In this document: positions 31,758 through 43,886 of the stretch, piece after piece
How positions within the stretch are numbered: position 1 is the stretch's first letter
Layout of the letters: each line of letters opens with the position of its first letter
Assembly (NCBI GenBank): GCA_943737045.1
Contig: CALSFV010000339.1
Location: 124,001-188,000 of the forward strand
Length of the DNA: 64,000 nucleotides
Origin: Parapristionchus giblindavisi
Lineage: Eukaryota; Nematoda; Chromadorea; Rhabditida; Diplogasteridae
Direction: 5' to 3'
Position numbers and translations under genes: made by a program
Notes under the pieces: generated by a model
The model's input: the letters and a program-made list of their open reading frames with translations, nothing else
The model's database searches: none
Told to the model about the DNA's origin: nothing

Positions 31758-32776
31758 CAAAATCCAATACCAGTCCAGTCCAGTGTACACCAATCCATTG
31801 CGCAATAATCCAACCATCCAGAGATCCAGAGAACATTGTCCAATGATAAAACCCAAAGTACACATAAACAATGATTCTATTGCATTCCTAGACAATTGGA
31901 ATTCTTGGAAATATATCGATTAAGGTAATAAATAAACTTCTCTGACTTTGTTATAAACGATGTAATAAGATTCATATCAACTTATCAATCTCAATTAATA
32001 ATATACTTACTTTCAGAGGACGTCACCGCGAGGGAAGTGTCTTTTTATTACTATTCTTTTCACAGCTCATCTCAACGACGCCGCGTCGCAGCAAAGGGAA
32101 GGGTCTTTTTTATTATTTTTTAAATTATTTTTTAAATTATTTTTTTACAGCTCTCAACGACGCCGCGCCGCAGTAAAGGGAAGGGTCTTTTTTTTATTTT
32201 TTAAATTATTTTTTAAATTATTTTTTTACAGCTCTCAACGACGCCGCGCCGCAGTAAAGGGAAGGGTCTTTTTTTAAAATTATTTTTTTAAAATTATTTT
32301 TTACAGCTCTCAACGACGCCGCGCCGCAGTAAAGGGAAGGGTCTCTTTTATTATTTTTTAAATTATTTTTTTATTTTTTTACAGCTCTCAACGACGCCGC
32401 GCCGCGAGCAGAGGAGGTGAATATATATTTTTTTAAATATGCATAAAATTAAAATAAAATATAAAATTATATAAATATTAAAAAAATAAATATATATTAT
32501 ATAAATTTAAAATATAAAATATTTTCAATAAATATAATTAAATTTAAAATACGTATAATTAGCTTCATAAATGATAATTCAATTAACCATATAGAGAAAT
32601 TTATTTATTCATCACCTTAATCGATATATTTACCAGTAGTCTGGGAATGTAATGGGCTCAATGTTAGGTTGTATTTTGGGTGTTTATCATTGGACTAATT
32701 GATCTTTGATCTCTGGACGGTTTGGACTTGCGCAATGGATTGGTGTGTACTGTACTGGACTGGTATTGGATGAAAT
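31758..32776. mobile_element. Inverted-repeat element carrying a minisatellite
   Basis: Arms of about 100 bp. On the left, TCCAATACCAGTCCAGTCCA, CCAATCCATTGCGC and CATTGTCCAATGATAAA occur. On the right (32660-32776) their reverse complements occur in reverse order. The interior is the tandem array at 32037-32402 plus AT-rich DNA. No transposase frame. Ends and target duplication are not resolved. Confidence 0.7.
32037..32402. repeat. Minisatellite: five units of about 75 bp
   Basis: Each unit has a GC-rich core, CTCTCAACGACGCCGCGCCGC, followed by AGTAAAGGGAAGGGTCT and an AT-rich TTATTTTTTAAATTA stretch ending TTTTTTACAG. The TTTTTACAG just before each core looks like a 3' splice site. The first unit is the most diverged (CATCTCAACGACGCCGCGTCG). 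Confidence 0.9.
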
Positions 32777-32799
32777 ATGAAAATTGAGTATCGATTGAC

Positions 32800-34115
32800 G
32801 TATTCTAAAAATTCATAATGTAACTTAATTAGTGAATGAAACGTAATTTAATTAAATTGGTGTAGGGTACTACTGAAAGGTCGTGTGTATGCAAATGTAA
32901 TTAGAACTATGTGAAAATTGACAGACCGGTTTGGAAAAAATGAAATATGAAGATGAAATCACATAATATTAATCATGTACTTAGATTAACAAATTATATC
33001 ATCATTATGAATATAATATTGTAACTTGAATCTCTTTTTAAAGATGGAATCCCGCGATCAAACTGCAAAGACTTGGCACCTTCTTGTAGTCGATCAAAGA
33101 CAATTTCAACGACGACTTCGAACTGCGACCGAACTTCAACTGAGACCTTGACGAGGTACTGAAGAAAAATCACTTTAAGATCAAAGATCAATTTCAGTTT
33201 CAACGTTCATTGGCATATTACGAAATGATACAGCCGCCGCGTCTTTCAGTGGAGATCATGGTTGTTGTTGAGATATGGACGCTCTCCATCGGCAGTGAAG
33301 GACGGAGTGTATGACATTTTTCAGACCTCGTATCAATAGTTAATCTTTGATCTTTAAAAAAGCAGAGGACTTCGACGTACGTCATAGGATCGCCTCAGGG
33401 CTGCTTAATCTTCTTGCAAAATCTAGGTAAAGGTACGACCTTACAATTATTGGCCCCGTTTCGCCTTATCATGCCGTCGTTATCATGCCGTCGATAAATT
33501 ATTATAGCCGTTACTGTAATGAAATCATAAATTCACACTACACAAACGGTATTTCGTAATATCTATTACAAAATGCATCAAACAATACAGTAATTATCAC
33601 TGTACATATTCATAATGTATTCATAATTCGAAGTGTCAAGATAATATGCTTTAACGAAATTGAATGAACGAAAGAATAGTAACGATGAGTCTCAAAGCAC
33701 AGTAATCCTTAAAGAATGAAAGCTAAGAAAAACAGTAGACCGTAAACACATGGACACCATTGAACCGTAATTTCAAGAAAAGTAGCAGAATTTTTTTAGT
33801 TGAATTCACGCAAAGGACTGATTTATTGTAGTAATATTTCGTAAAACTATGATTTTCCATCAGCATGGCTTATTTTTATTCAAGGTAATATTGCTGACTT
33901 GGCTTGAGTTGTTGCATACAAGAATATTGTCTTGCTTATGGAAATGAATAACAGCCTATATAGTGTTTGTATCTCTTAATCCCTTTCTAATTACTCCGAA
34001 ACTAACGAATATCGAAACTTATTATTCATGTTTTATTTGACGTAATGGTCATTAGACAACACATACGGGAAAAATATCTTCCTTTTGTCAATTGAGAATG
34101 AGCGTAGCATAACTA
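32800..34115. other. Intergenic region, no supported gene
   Basis: AT-rich. One 35-codon frame starting at about 33043 (MESRDQTAKTWHLLV) could be an exon, but no partner exon or family was recognised. The rest shows only scattered TACAGTA-type motifs. Confidence 0.5.
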
Positions 34116-36151
34116 ATGAAGATTTGTTTGGAATATCGTAGAGCTTACAAATTGTCTCTCATTTTTGCCGTGATTGTAGTACTTCTTTTCTGTCTAACTT
34201 ATATTTATCTGTTAAGTCTTGTAGACCATTTCTTTCAAGAGGTCTCTTCAATGTATTCTGATGATGAAATATCCTTCATTATTCGTACCATTCATTCAAT
34301 CGCCACTATCCCTGCTATTACAATCAATTCTCTTCTTATCATCTCCATAATTCGATATCCTCCGTCCAGTACAGGACAATATCATCTTCTTGTGGCTACT
34401 CACTTGGTATGTGAAACCATCGGAGTAACGACCCTTCTCGCCCTTATGCCAAGGTACTACAAGCACCGATCTATATAAATCGTCAGATCAATATGTTGTC
34501 AAACTCAGTTCATACACCTAAATTCATACAAAAAAAAATTAACTTCTAGAACTGTCATATCTGGTTACTCAATAGTCTACATCGGATATGGTCCGAGTGT
34601 TCATATTTCACAAAAAACTCAACGAACTTCTGTATTCCATTCTATTCTGGGAAGAAGAGACTGTGGTAAAATCTTTGAAAATACCATCATGAAAGAAAAG
34701 TTTCAAATAACATTTGTGTTCCATGAATTTGATAGAGATAATCGACGAGATTATAATTGAAGGGAATTCTGAATACTGCTTCGGTATGGTATAGATATCT
34801 CGTATTATTCAATCGTCAAACGAAACGAACAATTCCATTGATTTTCTTGTTTTCAGCGACTTTAGCAGCACCTTTGATCGTGAGAGATCGTACTGTCTAT
34901 ATCAGCTTTGTCATCGATTTATTTTCAGATCAGTAATCATCTAGGATTTTCTCCGGAGGGTGTACTGCGCGAAATTCTGTCGAATGAGTGTACAGTATGT
35001 CGACGTGATAGGCCCGTTTACGGTAAAACAAGTTTTAGACTGTTTATTTTATTTTTTATATTAAAATATTGCAGGCTACGAAGACATGCAATGTCCACCG
35101 CTGCTTTTTCAGAGTTTGTATATCTTTTGCGGTGTTCTTTTATCGCATCACCTTCATGTATAGGTCCATTTCTTGCTGCAGATACAATATTTATTTGAAA
35201 TCCCCATTGTTGTTAATGCTTTCATCGATGACTCAAAGGGACACCCGAGCTAATTTCAAACTCTTCGCTCTGGTAATGCTCTCTCGCTTTCCGTGTCTAC
35301 GAGGGAGTGTGGCCAGAGCGGAGGGTAAGATTAGGGGGGGGGGGGGGGTGGTGTGTGGCTATAAATCTCAAATTCGATTATAGGTATCGAATAATTAAAT
35401 ATCTTGAAAAGAACACAGTTAGTGTGAAGAGCACTCAAATGCAAAAATTGTACGTGCAGGTAACCTGTAAAGATTGAAAATGCGTAGAAAAAAATATTCC
35501 CAGGTGTTAATGATCCAAGCTTTGGTTCCCATCTTCGATATATTCGAAGGTTGTGTAATGGTTCTTAAACATAATGATATAGCCAAGAGTCTGTACGCAG
35601 AAGTGCTTCTTTGTGTTGTAAGTTGTCTAATGTACTACAAGAGCTATCAAGAGAAATTATTTGATTGGGTGTAGTTATATTTGTCACAGTTGAAAAAATA
35701 ACATGCAAATGTTTTTTTAATGTTTTATGGCAAATATCAAGCCTATGTGAAAAAAGTGAGATTTGTAGACTTTTACTCGAGTGTAGTCTGGTAGAAACAA
35801 GATGGAAAGTTCGAAACGATCAAATTTTTTTACAGATGCCTACCATCAGCCATCTTGTTTCTCCCCTTATAATTATTTATTTACTTCCTTCTTATAGGAG
35901 GTAAACGGAATCATTTAATTTGATGAGCATGTAAATGTCATAAGATATCCCATAAAGGACATTTATCGCATATCATTTTTTTTTTCAGATCATTTTTTCG
36001 GTTGTTCAGACAATCAACTCCAGTTCTTCCTGTATCAACATCTTCAGAACCAAAGAAAATACCGTCAAAACGAAAAAAAGTGAAACATTTGTCAAAACTT
36101 TTGAAAAATTTTGACAAAAGTTCACAAGATTTTGAAAATTTTGAATCATGA
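34116..36151 (+). CDS. Serpentine chemoreceptor (Str-superfamily-like 7TM GPCR)
   Basis: Nematode-type chemosensory receptor of the plasma membrane. The first exon, 34116-34453, starts MKICLEYRRAYKLSLIFAVI, has a hydrophobic segment, then a second one, SIATIPAITINSLLIISII, followed by RYPPSSTGQYHLLVATHLV, typical of Str-superfamily receptors between TM1 and TM2. Later exons at about 34764-34927 (VWYRYLVLFNRQTKRTIPL), 34928-35025, 35074-35155, 35219-35275 (SSMTQRDTRANFKLFAL) and 35506-35625 (VLMIQALVPIFDIFEG) match the TM5-TM6 region. About 35836-35902 encodes PTISHLVSPLIIIYLLPSYRR, the TM7 signature. The last exon, 35989-36151, has a lysine-rich tail. The exon around 34550-34665 does not join in a clean phase, so a disrupted allele is possible. 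Subfamily (srd, sri, srh) not resolved. Confidence 0.75.
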
Positions 36152-36655
36152 CATCTAAATGGGGTTGCTAGTTTTTTATTCGATAGTAGGGTATTTGAGC
36201 ATCTCTCAGCTTGCCTAATTTATTCGTGTAGAATAATTTTGAAATAAATCACTGTGAACGCTGTTTTGTGAAACTGGTATACGGTAGGATTTTCTACAGT
36301 ATACCACTTTTCCAGCCTGATCTTTGCCAAGATCCAAACAGTGCAAATTGGCTATAAGAAGTCAGGTAATGCTATATATAACCATTATTAGACGAAAAAA
36401 GCTCGATGACAGCAGTTTTACAGTAAGATTCTACAGTATGCTACAGTATACCAATTCTGCAGTAGAGCGTTCCCGATTATTTTTTTCACTTTTGTCGTGC
36501 ACAACTGTATTGGGCAAGCACATCCACAATGAAAAACTTTAGATAATACATCATCAAGATCGTGAAAAATGCTCAAACAGGGAATCTTGTGAACTTTTGT
36601 CAAAATTTTTCAAAATTTTTGAAAAATGTTTCACTTTTTTTCGTTTTGACGGTAT
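36059..36655. repeat. Inverted-repeat element overlapping the GPCR last exon
   Basis: The left arm ATACCGTCAAAACGAAAAAA with GTGAAACATTTGTCAAAA (36059-36130) is the inverse of the right arm ending TTTTTTCGTTTTGACGGTAT (36590-36655). The interior is AT-rich without a transposase. The left arm supplies the final 30 or so codons of the receptor gene at 34116-36151. Confidence 0.82.
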
Positions 36656-37202
36656 CTCTACCGTCAAATGAATTTAGTATAATCGATAAAGCAATTTGTT
36701 TGTGGCTAAAAGAAAATCAATATATGGCAATTTGTTTAGACTTTTCGTATCTCGCACTGCATTTGCTCATTACATGAAAAGGTAGAAAACACTACTTTGA
36801 TGTTCGATCTTTGATTACTTTTATTGTATTTCCTACTCCAACAATATTGTATTGTATAATATATCTACATTGTAGTGTTCAAAATCTCATTTATAAAGAT
36901 CGTAATCAAATAGTGATTCGGATTGATTTATTTTCGCCACACAAATCTGATTCGGTGATGACAATGGTTTCACTATTTTTCCAGTGTTCAATTAATATTT
37001 TAAAATGTGTCCACAATAATATTGTAAAGAAAGACAGACTTCCTTATTCCAAAGATAGCGTGTCACATTGAGTACATCTCACGTGTATCATGATGTGCAG
37101 ATCAAATGATTCACTTCATTATTATGTCTCTGTTTCTCTTCCTCTCAAGTGCATACAGCACCCATATCACGAGCAATGCAATATATAGGACATCGGTCAG
37201 TA

Positions 37203-37391
37203 GAGGGAGAGGGAGAGGGAGAGGGAGAGGGAGAGGGAGAGGGAGAGGGAGAGGGAGAGGGAGAGGGAGAGGGAGAGGGAGAGGGAGAGGGAGAGGGAGA
37301 GGGAGAGGGAGAGGGAGAGGGAGAGGGAGAGGGAGAGGGAGAGGGAGAGGGAGAGGGAGAGGGAGAGGGAGAGGGAGAAGGAGAGGGAGAG
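37203..37391. repeat. Hexanucleotide microsatellite (GGGAGA)n
   Basis: About 30 near-perfect copies of GGGAGA in tandem, with a single-base change near the right end (GGGAGAAGGAGA). The long GR, GE and SP repeats seen in translation are artefacts of this array. Confidence 0.97.
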
Positions 37392-37399
37392 AGGAGACT

Positions 37400-38384
37400 A
37401 TAAAGAAATAAAGGTTGATTAGACCAATCCAAGACAGAATATATCAATGTCTATGAGAGATCAAATCAGTCAGGCATAATTAATACAATTGATCTTTGAT
37501 CCCATTATTATTACATGTTGCTATCAAACGATGACCTATTTCTTTTAAAAATCACTCTTCAATAAAAAATCCACTAAAAATCTACAGCAACTATAAGAAC
37601 TATGACTCTATTAATCTTAAAATATGGCGTATTGTGTATAATTCGCTTCATTTGAAAATTTTCATTATCGTCTCATCTAATCCTCTCTATGTCTTTTGTT
37701 CTTCATTTTCTTATTTTGAAATATTTTTTAGATTATTCAGATATAAAATCTTAAAATTTGCATAAGAGACATTGTGTCAGGTGATTCAATAAACAGCTTA
37801 ATCATTTGATCTTTCTCTCTCATTGTTTACAACACTCTCCGATTATTGATATCATTTCGAACTCTACCTTGCTCCTTCTTCCCATCTCCTCTCTCCTTCA
37901 ACTCTCTCCCTCTCTCCCTCTCTTCCCTCTCTTCACTCTCCATCCCTTACTTCCTATTGTCTCTATTTCTCTGCCACTCTCTCGATATTATACACTCTCT
38001 CGTCTATCACGCCCTTATCAAAGGGGCTACAAAGAGGTCCGTAGACAAGAATGGAAGAGCATAGACAGCGATCCTTTTTTATCTCCCACACTCTCTTACT
38101 GTTTATTCTTGCTATTCTTATCTTTCTGATTACGGTATACTCCCTCAATACAGTACTCCTTGACTTATTCCGATTACTGTACCTACCGCACTCTTCACAT
38201 TTTCACATTCTACTCTGTATTACTACTTATACCATGTACCTGTGTTAATCCTCACTTTATCTATCGTACATTATGACTACCGTAATAGTGGCATAATTGA
38301 TCTATTGATCACTTACCGTATCTAATACCTACCGTACCTTTTACAGTATCTTCTCCATCAAGTTCCTTCTGAACACCATCACAA
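37400..38384. other. Upstream region of the amine oxidase gene
   Basis: AT- and pyrimidine-rich DNA with a CTCTCC-rich block at about 37870-37990. Several TACCGTA/TACAGTA motifs fall in the last 250 bp before the oxidase ATG. No other gene is supported. Confidence 0.5.
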
Positions 38385-41300
38385 ATGGCATATCCTCAAC
38401 CGACTCGACCACCATTCTCTTCTCTTCTTCTCTTCCTACTTCCCTTACATGCTTACGCCGTCATCAACAGTGATCCCAGCCAGGTTCGATTTATCGATTT
38501 ATTTGTGTTTAAAATCCTTATTTAAAGCCCATCCCTCCCATCACTTCTTCTACTTCTCCTCGTGTCGCGATTATCGGAGCCGGTAATAATATTGATAATT
38601 ATTAATATTATTTATTTATTTATTTATTTATTTATATTCCTAGGTATGGCTGGTCTCTCATCTGCTCGTCGTTTGAATGAAATCGGAGTGAAGAATGTGG
38701 ATATCTATGAGGCTCTTGATCGAATTGGAGGAAGAATCCATTCTGTGCCTTATCGTAAGTCAAAATTATCGTAATCTTTAATATTATCCTACCTGGATAC
38801 CGTACCTGTGAGTGAGTACTGTAATAGTTGTTACTGACGGAGTGTATGGGTATATTGTATGTTTATCTTGAAGTTCATAAATGATGTCATATGAATCATT
38901 CTGATCATAAATAATCAATTCATTTCCGCTTTGATTCCCTTGTGAGCCAAAATTGGGACACGACTGTAATTCTCTCAAATTGATTCAAACTATTGATTAG
39001 AACTTGATTCAATAATGTCATAAATCCTGGTCCAATTTTGTTCATAAATGCTCCATGGTAGATACATTTGCTCGTCTGTTTTCTAATTGTCTTCTTGACA
39101 CCTACCCTTATCTCTCTTGTGCTGACTGAGCTAATCATGATTATAATCACTGATAACCACTAATCTGTCTCTACTTTTAATGATCTAATCATTTTCCTTT
39201 GCACTGAAATGACCCTGAACCCACTGAAACTGTCACAAATCACATTGTGCAATTACCTAGTCTTTATGAAAATGAATTGTATGGAATAGCCAGAGAAAAT
39301 TTGAAACTCACCGCTCTATTACCACTGCGGACATTTATTACTTCACCTCTAATTAAACAGTGAACCACCGAAAATTAGTCCAGCCTATAATAATAATTTT
39401 TCGTTCCTAAAAAATCTATAAATATTTATTTACATTAAAGATGGAGGATATCTTCAACATGGTGCACAATTCATCAATGGAGATAAGAATCCAATCTATG
39501 ATATAGCAATGGAATTGGGAGTTGTTTCTGAAGAATTTGGAGATCTCGAACATTTGGATGAACCTACCTTCTTATATGGAGATTGTCAAGTAGACAAGTA
39601 TGCTCCATTATATTTCACTGTTTTTTTCCACACAGTTTCTTCATTTCACTGATTCTTTGTATTCAGTCACACAGCTGTAAAGAAATCGTATAATATTATA
39701 TTGGTAGATCATCAAATCAAATATTCTGTTATTCTCAGGGCTGATCTGGACCTATTCACTAAATTCACCGCTCCTCTTGACCCGAAATATCGTAAAATCG
39801 CTCATGAAGACGAGGTTCTCACTTTTATTTGTTGTATTTTCATATTCTTTTTCATATCTCTCCAAACATCACTGAGATTGATTCTATAACAATTGATAAA
39901 AGTGCTTTTTAACAAAAGATTAAAATAAATATTTAAGGTTGTATCTCGTCGCGATGCCATCTACGATGTCTACCAGAGAGACTACGCACAGTTCCTCAAG
40001 GTAAATCAAGTGATCTAATCGATATCAATCAATAATCAGTCTACAGGAGAACAACATCACTGGTTATCGTCGTGATGTTTTTGATGGACTATCTCTCACA
40101 TTCCGTTCATATTGGGAGTTTGAATGGGCTTCCGATTGGAAAGATGTAGGTTTTCCAGTTATAGTCAATAAAAAACTGCAATCGATCGCTATTATTATCT
40201 ATATTCATTGGTTTATGATCTATTATCCAATATAAACTTTATTGGGAGTGGAACGATATGATTCACATGATGGCATTATGATCATAATGATATTAGAGAT
40301 AAGGAGTGAATGTGTAGTAAAAGTGATCACATTGACACCAATCAATGTGACCACTTTTTATTACAGATATAAACATAAACAATTAAGCGGTCTCTTCACA
40401 ATCTAATACTCCCTCCCTGTCAGAAAAAATAGATGCTGTATGAAATGACCGTTACGCTGATATTAAAACAAACTCGGTTTCCTCTCAATCAAGCTGAAAC
40501 AAAATACCAAAAGATATTTATGTATATTCATGAAAGATGAGATGTTAAAAATGAAATGATAATGAAAATTTTTATGAGATTTGAAACATTTTACATCTTA
40601 AAGAAGGGGACCCACGAGATTTGGGCTGCGCTATTGACATGAAGAACGCGGGACATAGGAAGCGACATTCTTTTCTCTAGTAGATTTTACCGGTTCAACG
40701 TGTAGAGCGTGTGGCTCAGTGGTAAGTAGTCAGCGCTTGTAACCGCGCCACGTGGGTTCGATTCCCGTTTGCAATTTTCTATATATTTGTACTTCAATTT
40801 CAAAAACTCGCGCCTTTCCCTGGACTTATTAATGAACTTTAAGCCCGAACTACGGTATTACGGGACATCTAAAATTTTAGAGAAAATTGTTTTTGTATAC
40901 AAGGATATGTGAGCAATAGTTCTGCCTGACCAGTTTAGTCACGAAAAAACTCGTGGGTCCCCTTCTTTAATCATATTCAATCGTAATATTGCAGCAATCT
41001 CTTCGTAATCTAGCAGATTGGGATGATAAAGGAGATATTGGAGTGTCCTACTCTACCGACAAAATCGGTTACAAAGGTTAACTTTACAATATATTGAACA
41101 GTTTTATCAAGATATGCAAAGCATTTTGGGTTATCGAATGAGAAGTGTGAAAGTCATAGATACAATATTCATCTAAAATAAATTCTTTCAGCGATCATTT
41201 CACATGTCGCATCTGGAATGGGCGGAGCTAATCTCCATCTCAATTCTGCTATCTACAATATTCGATATGATGATCCTCGTGGTGTTATGTAAGCAAATAT

Positions 41301-42710
41301 TACTGAGTATCAAGCAGACTATCGATTGTTTCAGTCTAACTCTTTCGAATGGTACAGTAATCGATACAATCTATGACTACGTCATCGTTACGGTATCTCT
41401 TGGTCATTTGAAGAAGTATCATCGTAGTCTTTTCACTCCATCAGTTGGACCATTCAAGAAACGTGTTATTGACACTATTGGTTGGTTTATATTTGTGATA
41501 GATTCAATAAGTAATTAATACTATTTTTTGTAAATTGAAATATTATAGAAATGCTGAAACTTATTTGAAAACGCACAAATAGTGCCCAAAAGTATTCTCA
41601 AATGTGCTAATCGTATCTTCACATTTTTGGAAAGGGCAGAAATATTTGTCTGTGCTCAATTTCTTGTGATCTCCGTAATTATATAATTATCATCAATACA
41701 ATTACTTTCTCTGTAGGTTTTGGTGGATCAGCCAAAGTCTTCTTCCGTTGGTCTCAACCATTTTGGAATGAGAATGATCATTCACTTGTCACTCTAGCTA
41801 TCAAAGGATGCAATGGAAAAGATGAAGTTGACCCATTCGATTCGGAGATTACCACCCTTCAGGTAATGTAATTACCGTAATACATGGTCACTCTACTTGA
41901 CTAATGGTTATCTCATAATCTGATCTACCGTAATTCATCCAATGGCTACGGTAATCTACTATAATTCAGCCACTTGAATGGGAATCGAACACTCTCGTAG
42001 CTTGGATCGCAGGACGTGGACCTTCTCTATTCGATTCAATGAACGATGATGAACTCTCAGCCAGAACTACCGATCTCATCAGAAGATTGACCAGAAACGA
42101 GACTATCCCTGCTCCTGAGAAGATCATCAGGTATACGGTAGATTATCGATTGATACTGATGAATTATATTGATTGCAGATCAAAGTTGACGAAGAATGAG
42201 TATCTTCTCGGATCATATTCGTACGTATCTGTTGCACAGGCTCGTGCGAGAATATTACACTCTGATCTATCGATACCATTAAAATTTGGTGGATACGATA
42301 GGGTACTTCTCGCTGGAGAAGCTACCCACCACAGGTATGACAGAATGAGTGACATAGAGAATGACAGAATGACTGACAGATTATATGATAACGATATTGA
42401 CACTAACAGATATCATTGATGGACAGAAGTCATCAAACTAAACAAATGGTTATCATTACTGTTATCTCATTTGATATCTGATCATGAGAGGGGTTAGAGT
42501 CCAATAGACAAATGGAATGATTTCAATGTCATTCAGAGATCTTTGATTACAATTGGACCTTTACCATTGTGACCTCTGTGGATCATGGTGAATCAATAAA
42601 TCAATAATGGATTCAGACTCTTCGAGACTGCAATCGGTGCATTCCTCTCTGGTCGTCGTGAGGCAGATCGTCTTATCAACGATTGGTCATCTCGAATTGA
42701 AATCCCCTGA
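38385..42710 (+). CDS. Flavin-containing amine (polyamine) oxidase, secreted, complete
   Basis: FAD-dependent oxidase of the spermine/polyamine oxidase type; predicted to oxidise polyamines with release of hydrogen peroxide. Fourteen exons: 38385-38483, 38528-38582, 38644-38754, 39441-39597, 39739-39814, 39938-40000, 40047-40145, 40995-41076, 41192-41288, 41335-41480, 41717-41862, 41970-42130, 42179-42334 and 42617-42710. They total 1,542 nt (513 residues), normal for the family. The N-terminus MAYPQPTRPP then LLLFLLPLHAYA is a signal peptide. The Rossmann FAD motif is VAIIGAGMAGLSSARRL, followed by IYEALDRIGGRIHS and GAQFINGDKNP. ASGMGGANLHLN is the mid-domain FAD-side segment. The C-terminal FAD motif is VLLAGEATHHRLFETAIGAFLSGRREADRLI. 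All phases close. Plain MAO-type covalent-flavin Cys is absent, which favours polyamine oxidase. The exact substrate is inferred. Confidence 0.94.
40599..40970. mobile_element. piggyBac-like MITE (TTAA ends) with internal tRNA-like sequence
   Basis: Terminal inverted repeats TTAAAGAAGGGGACCCACGAG and CTCGTGGGTCCCCTTCTTTAA. TTAA at both extremes is the target duplication of piggyBac elements. It lies in intron 7 of the amine oxidase gene. At 40708-40775 there is a box A-like TGGCTCAGTGGT and a perfect box B GGTTCGATTCC. Related ends occur at 46802-47096 and 49240-49534. Confidence 0.85.
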
Positions 42711-43307
42711 CTATCCCCAATCAATCAATCCATGGGGGTGGTAGATAGAGCAGGCACTGTATGAGTCAGGCCGAACACATTATCGATTTACTCTGATTAC
42801 ACAACTACCGTATACTCTAGCGTGTGTACTACAGTAATCGATATGTTTCTCTTTGTCTCGTTTCGTGTATTGTTTGTGTATCACATTCCACACACTATTC
42901 CCACAATACTCGACTCCATTCATTCAATTTATTCATGTACTTCAATCAATAATCAATAATCAATAATCAATATTCCAATCAATATCAGAATAAATGCACT
43001 TCAATAATTGACAGTTTATTACACTGCGTTTTTACCAATACATTGAGATCGGTCATCGAAAACATTTTTAACAAAAAATAACGTCATGATGCAGTGTGTT
43101 TTACGAGATTCTCGGTAACACCATGGCCACGCTCGAAAAGTTGTTATATTATATTTAGAGAGAAATGAATCACTCTTTTTCTCAACTTCTCTTCCACTCT
43201 TTCTCACTTTCTCACGTGTCTCATCTCTCTAATCTTTCGCTAAAGTGAAAATAAAAAAAATAATATAAAACATAAAAGAAATAAAAAAATAAAATAAAAT
43301 ACAAAGT

Positions 43308-43527
43308 CTCTGGTATTTTCAAACTAGTAGTTTACTTATATTTCCCACAAGCCGTAGACTGGCAAGTCTACTTGCCAGTCTACGGCTAGTTGAACATAAC
43401 TTTATTAGTAGTGGTGTATAGTACGCTAATGCATTTCGTCAAACGTTTTTTCACTTGTACTAAACTAGCAATAAACTACTAGTCTGTGAAGTAACGTAAG
43501 TAAACTACTAGTTTGGAAATACCAGAG
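43308..43527. repeat. MITE with 30 bp inverted ends and inner hairpin
   Basis: The left end CTCTGGTATTTTCAAACTAG (continuing TAGTTTACTTA) is the inverse of the right end CTAGTTTGGAAATACCAGAG. Inside, GCCGTAGACTGGCAAGTAG-type arms form a perfect 16-base hairpin at about 43352-43387. No coding capacity. Confidence 0.88.
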
Positions 43528-43671
43528 CGTACTGACGTCTGACATTATATCACGCCCGTCACCAGAACCCAAAGTCTCATTGTTCGATTTTCATTTTGGG
43601 GCTCAATACACCGGTTCGGTAAGGTGAAGTCCCAACTTTGAGCACAAATTTCTCGCTTCTGGTTGGATATG

Positions 43672-43886
43672 ATGACCAATTTGGATATGATGATCATTAT
43701 CTACGTGTTATCATTCTTGTTCATTTCATTTTTGTGTCTTCTCTATTCCCTCCTCCCCTATTCGATCAGAAGATTTTTTATCTTTGATCTTTGCCTTGTT
43801 CCCATTCATTCATCACTTTCTATAGATAGCGTATACGAGAGTACAGAAAGAGTGAGAGTGTTGGTCAGTGAGAGAGTGCAGAGAAA
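43672..43886. repeat. Diverged extra copy of a palindrome-arm segment
   Basis: This stretch matches 44918-45137, inside the left arm, at roughly nine bases in ten, with small deletions. It runs through ATCATTATCTACGTGTT, TTTATCTTTGATCTTTGCC and GATAGCGTATACGAGAGTAC to AGTGCAGAGAAAG. It stops exactly where the palindrome arm begins. Confidence 0.85.

Noticed and set aside
37200..37390. CRISPR-like array
   Set aside because: Simple hexamer repeat without spacers, in a eukaryotic genome.
37106..37447. Long open frames of GR, GE or SP dipeptides on both strands
   Set aside because: They are translations of the GGGAGA microsatellite and have no other coding features.
40708..40775. Functional tRNA gene
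   Set aside because: Box A and B are present but acceptor and anticodon stems do not pair over full length; it sits inside a MITE.
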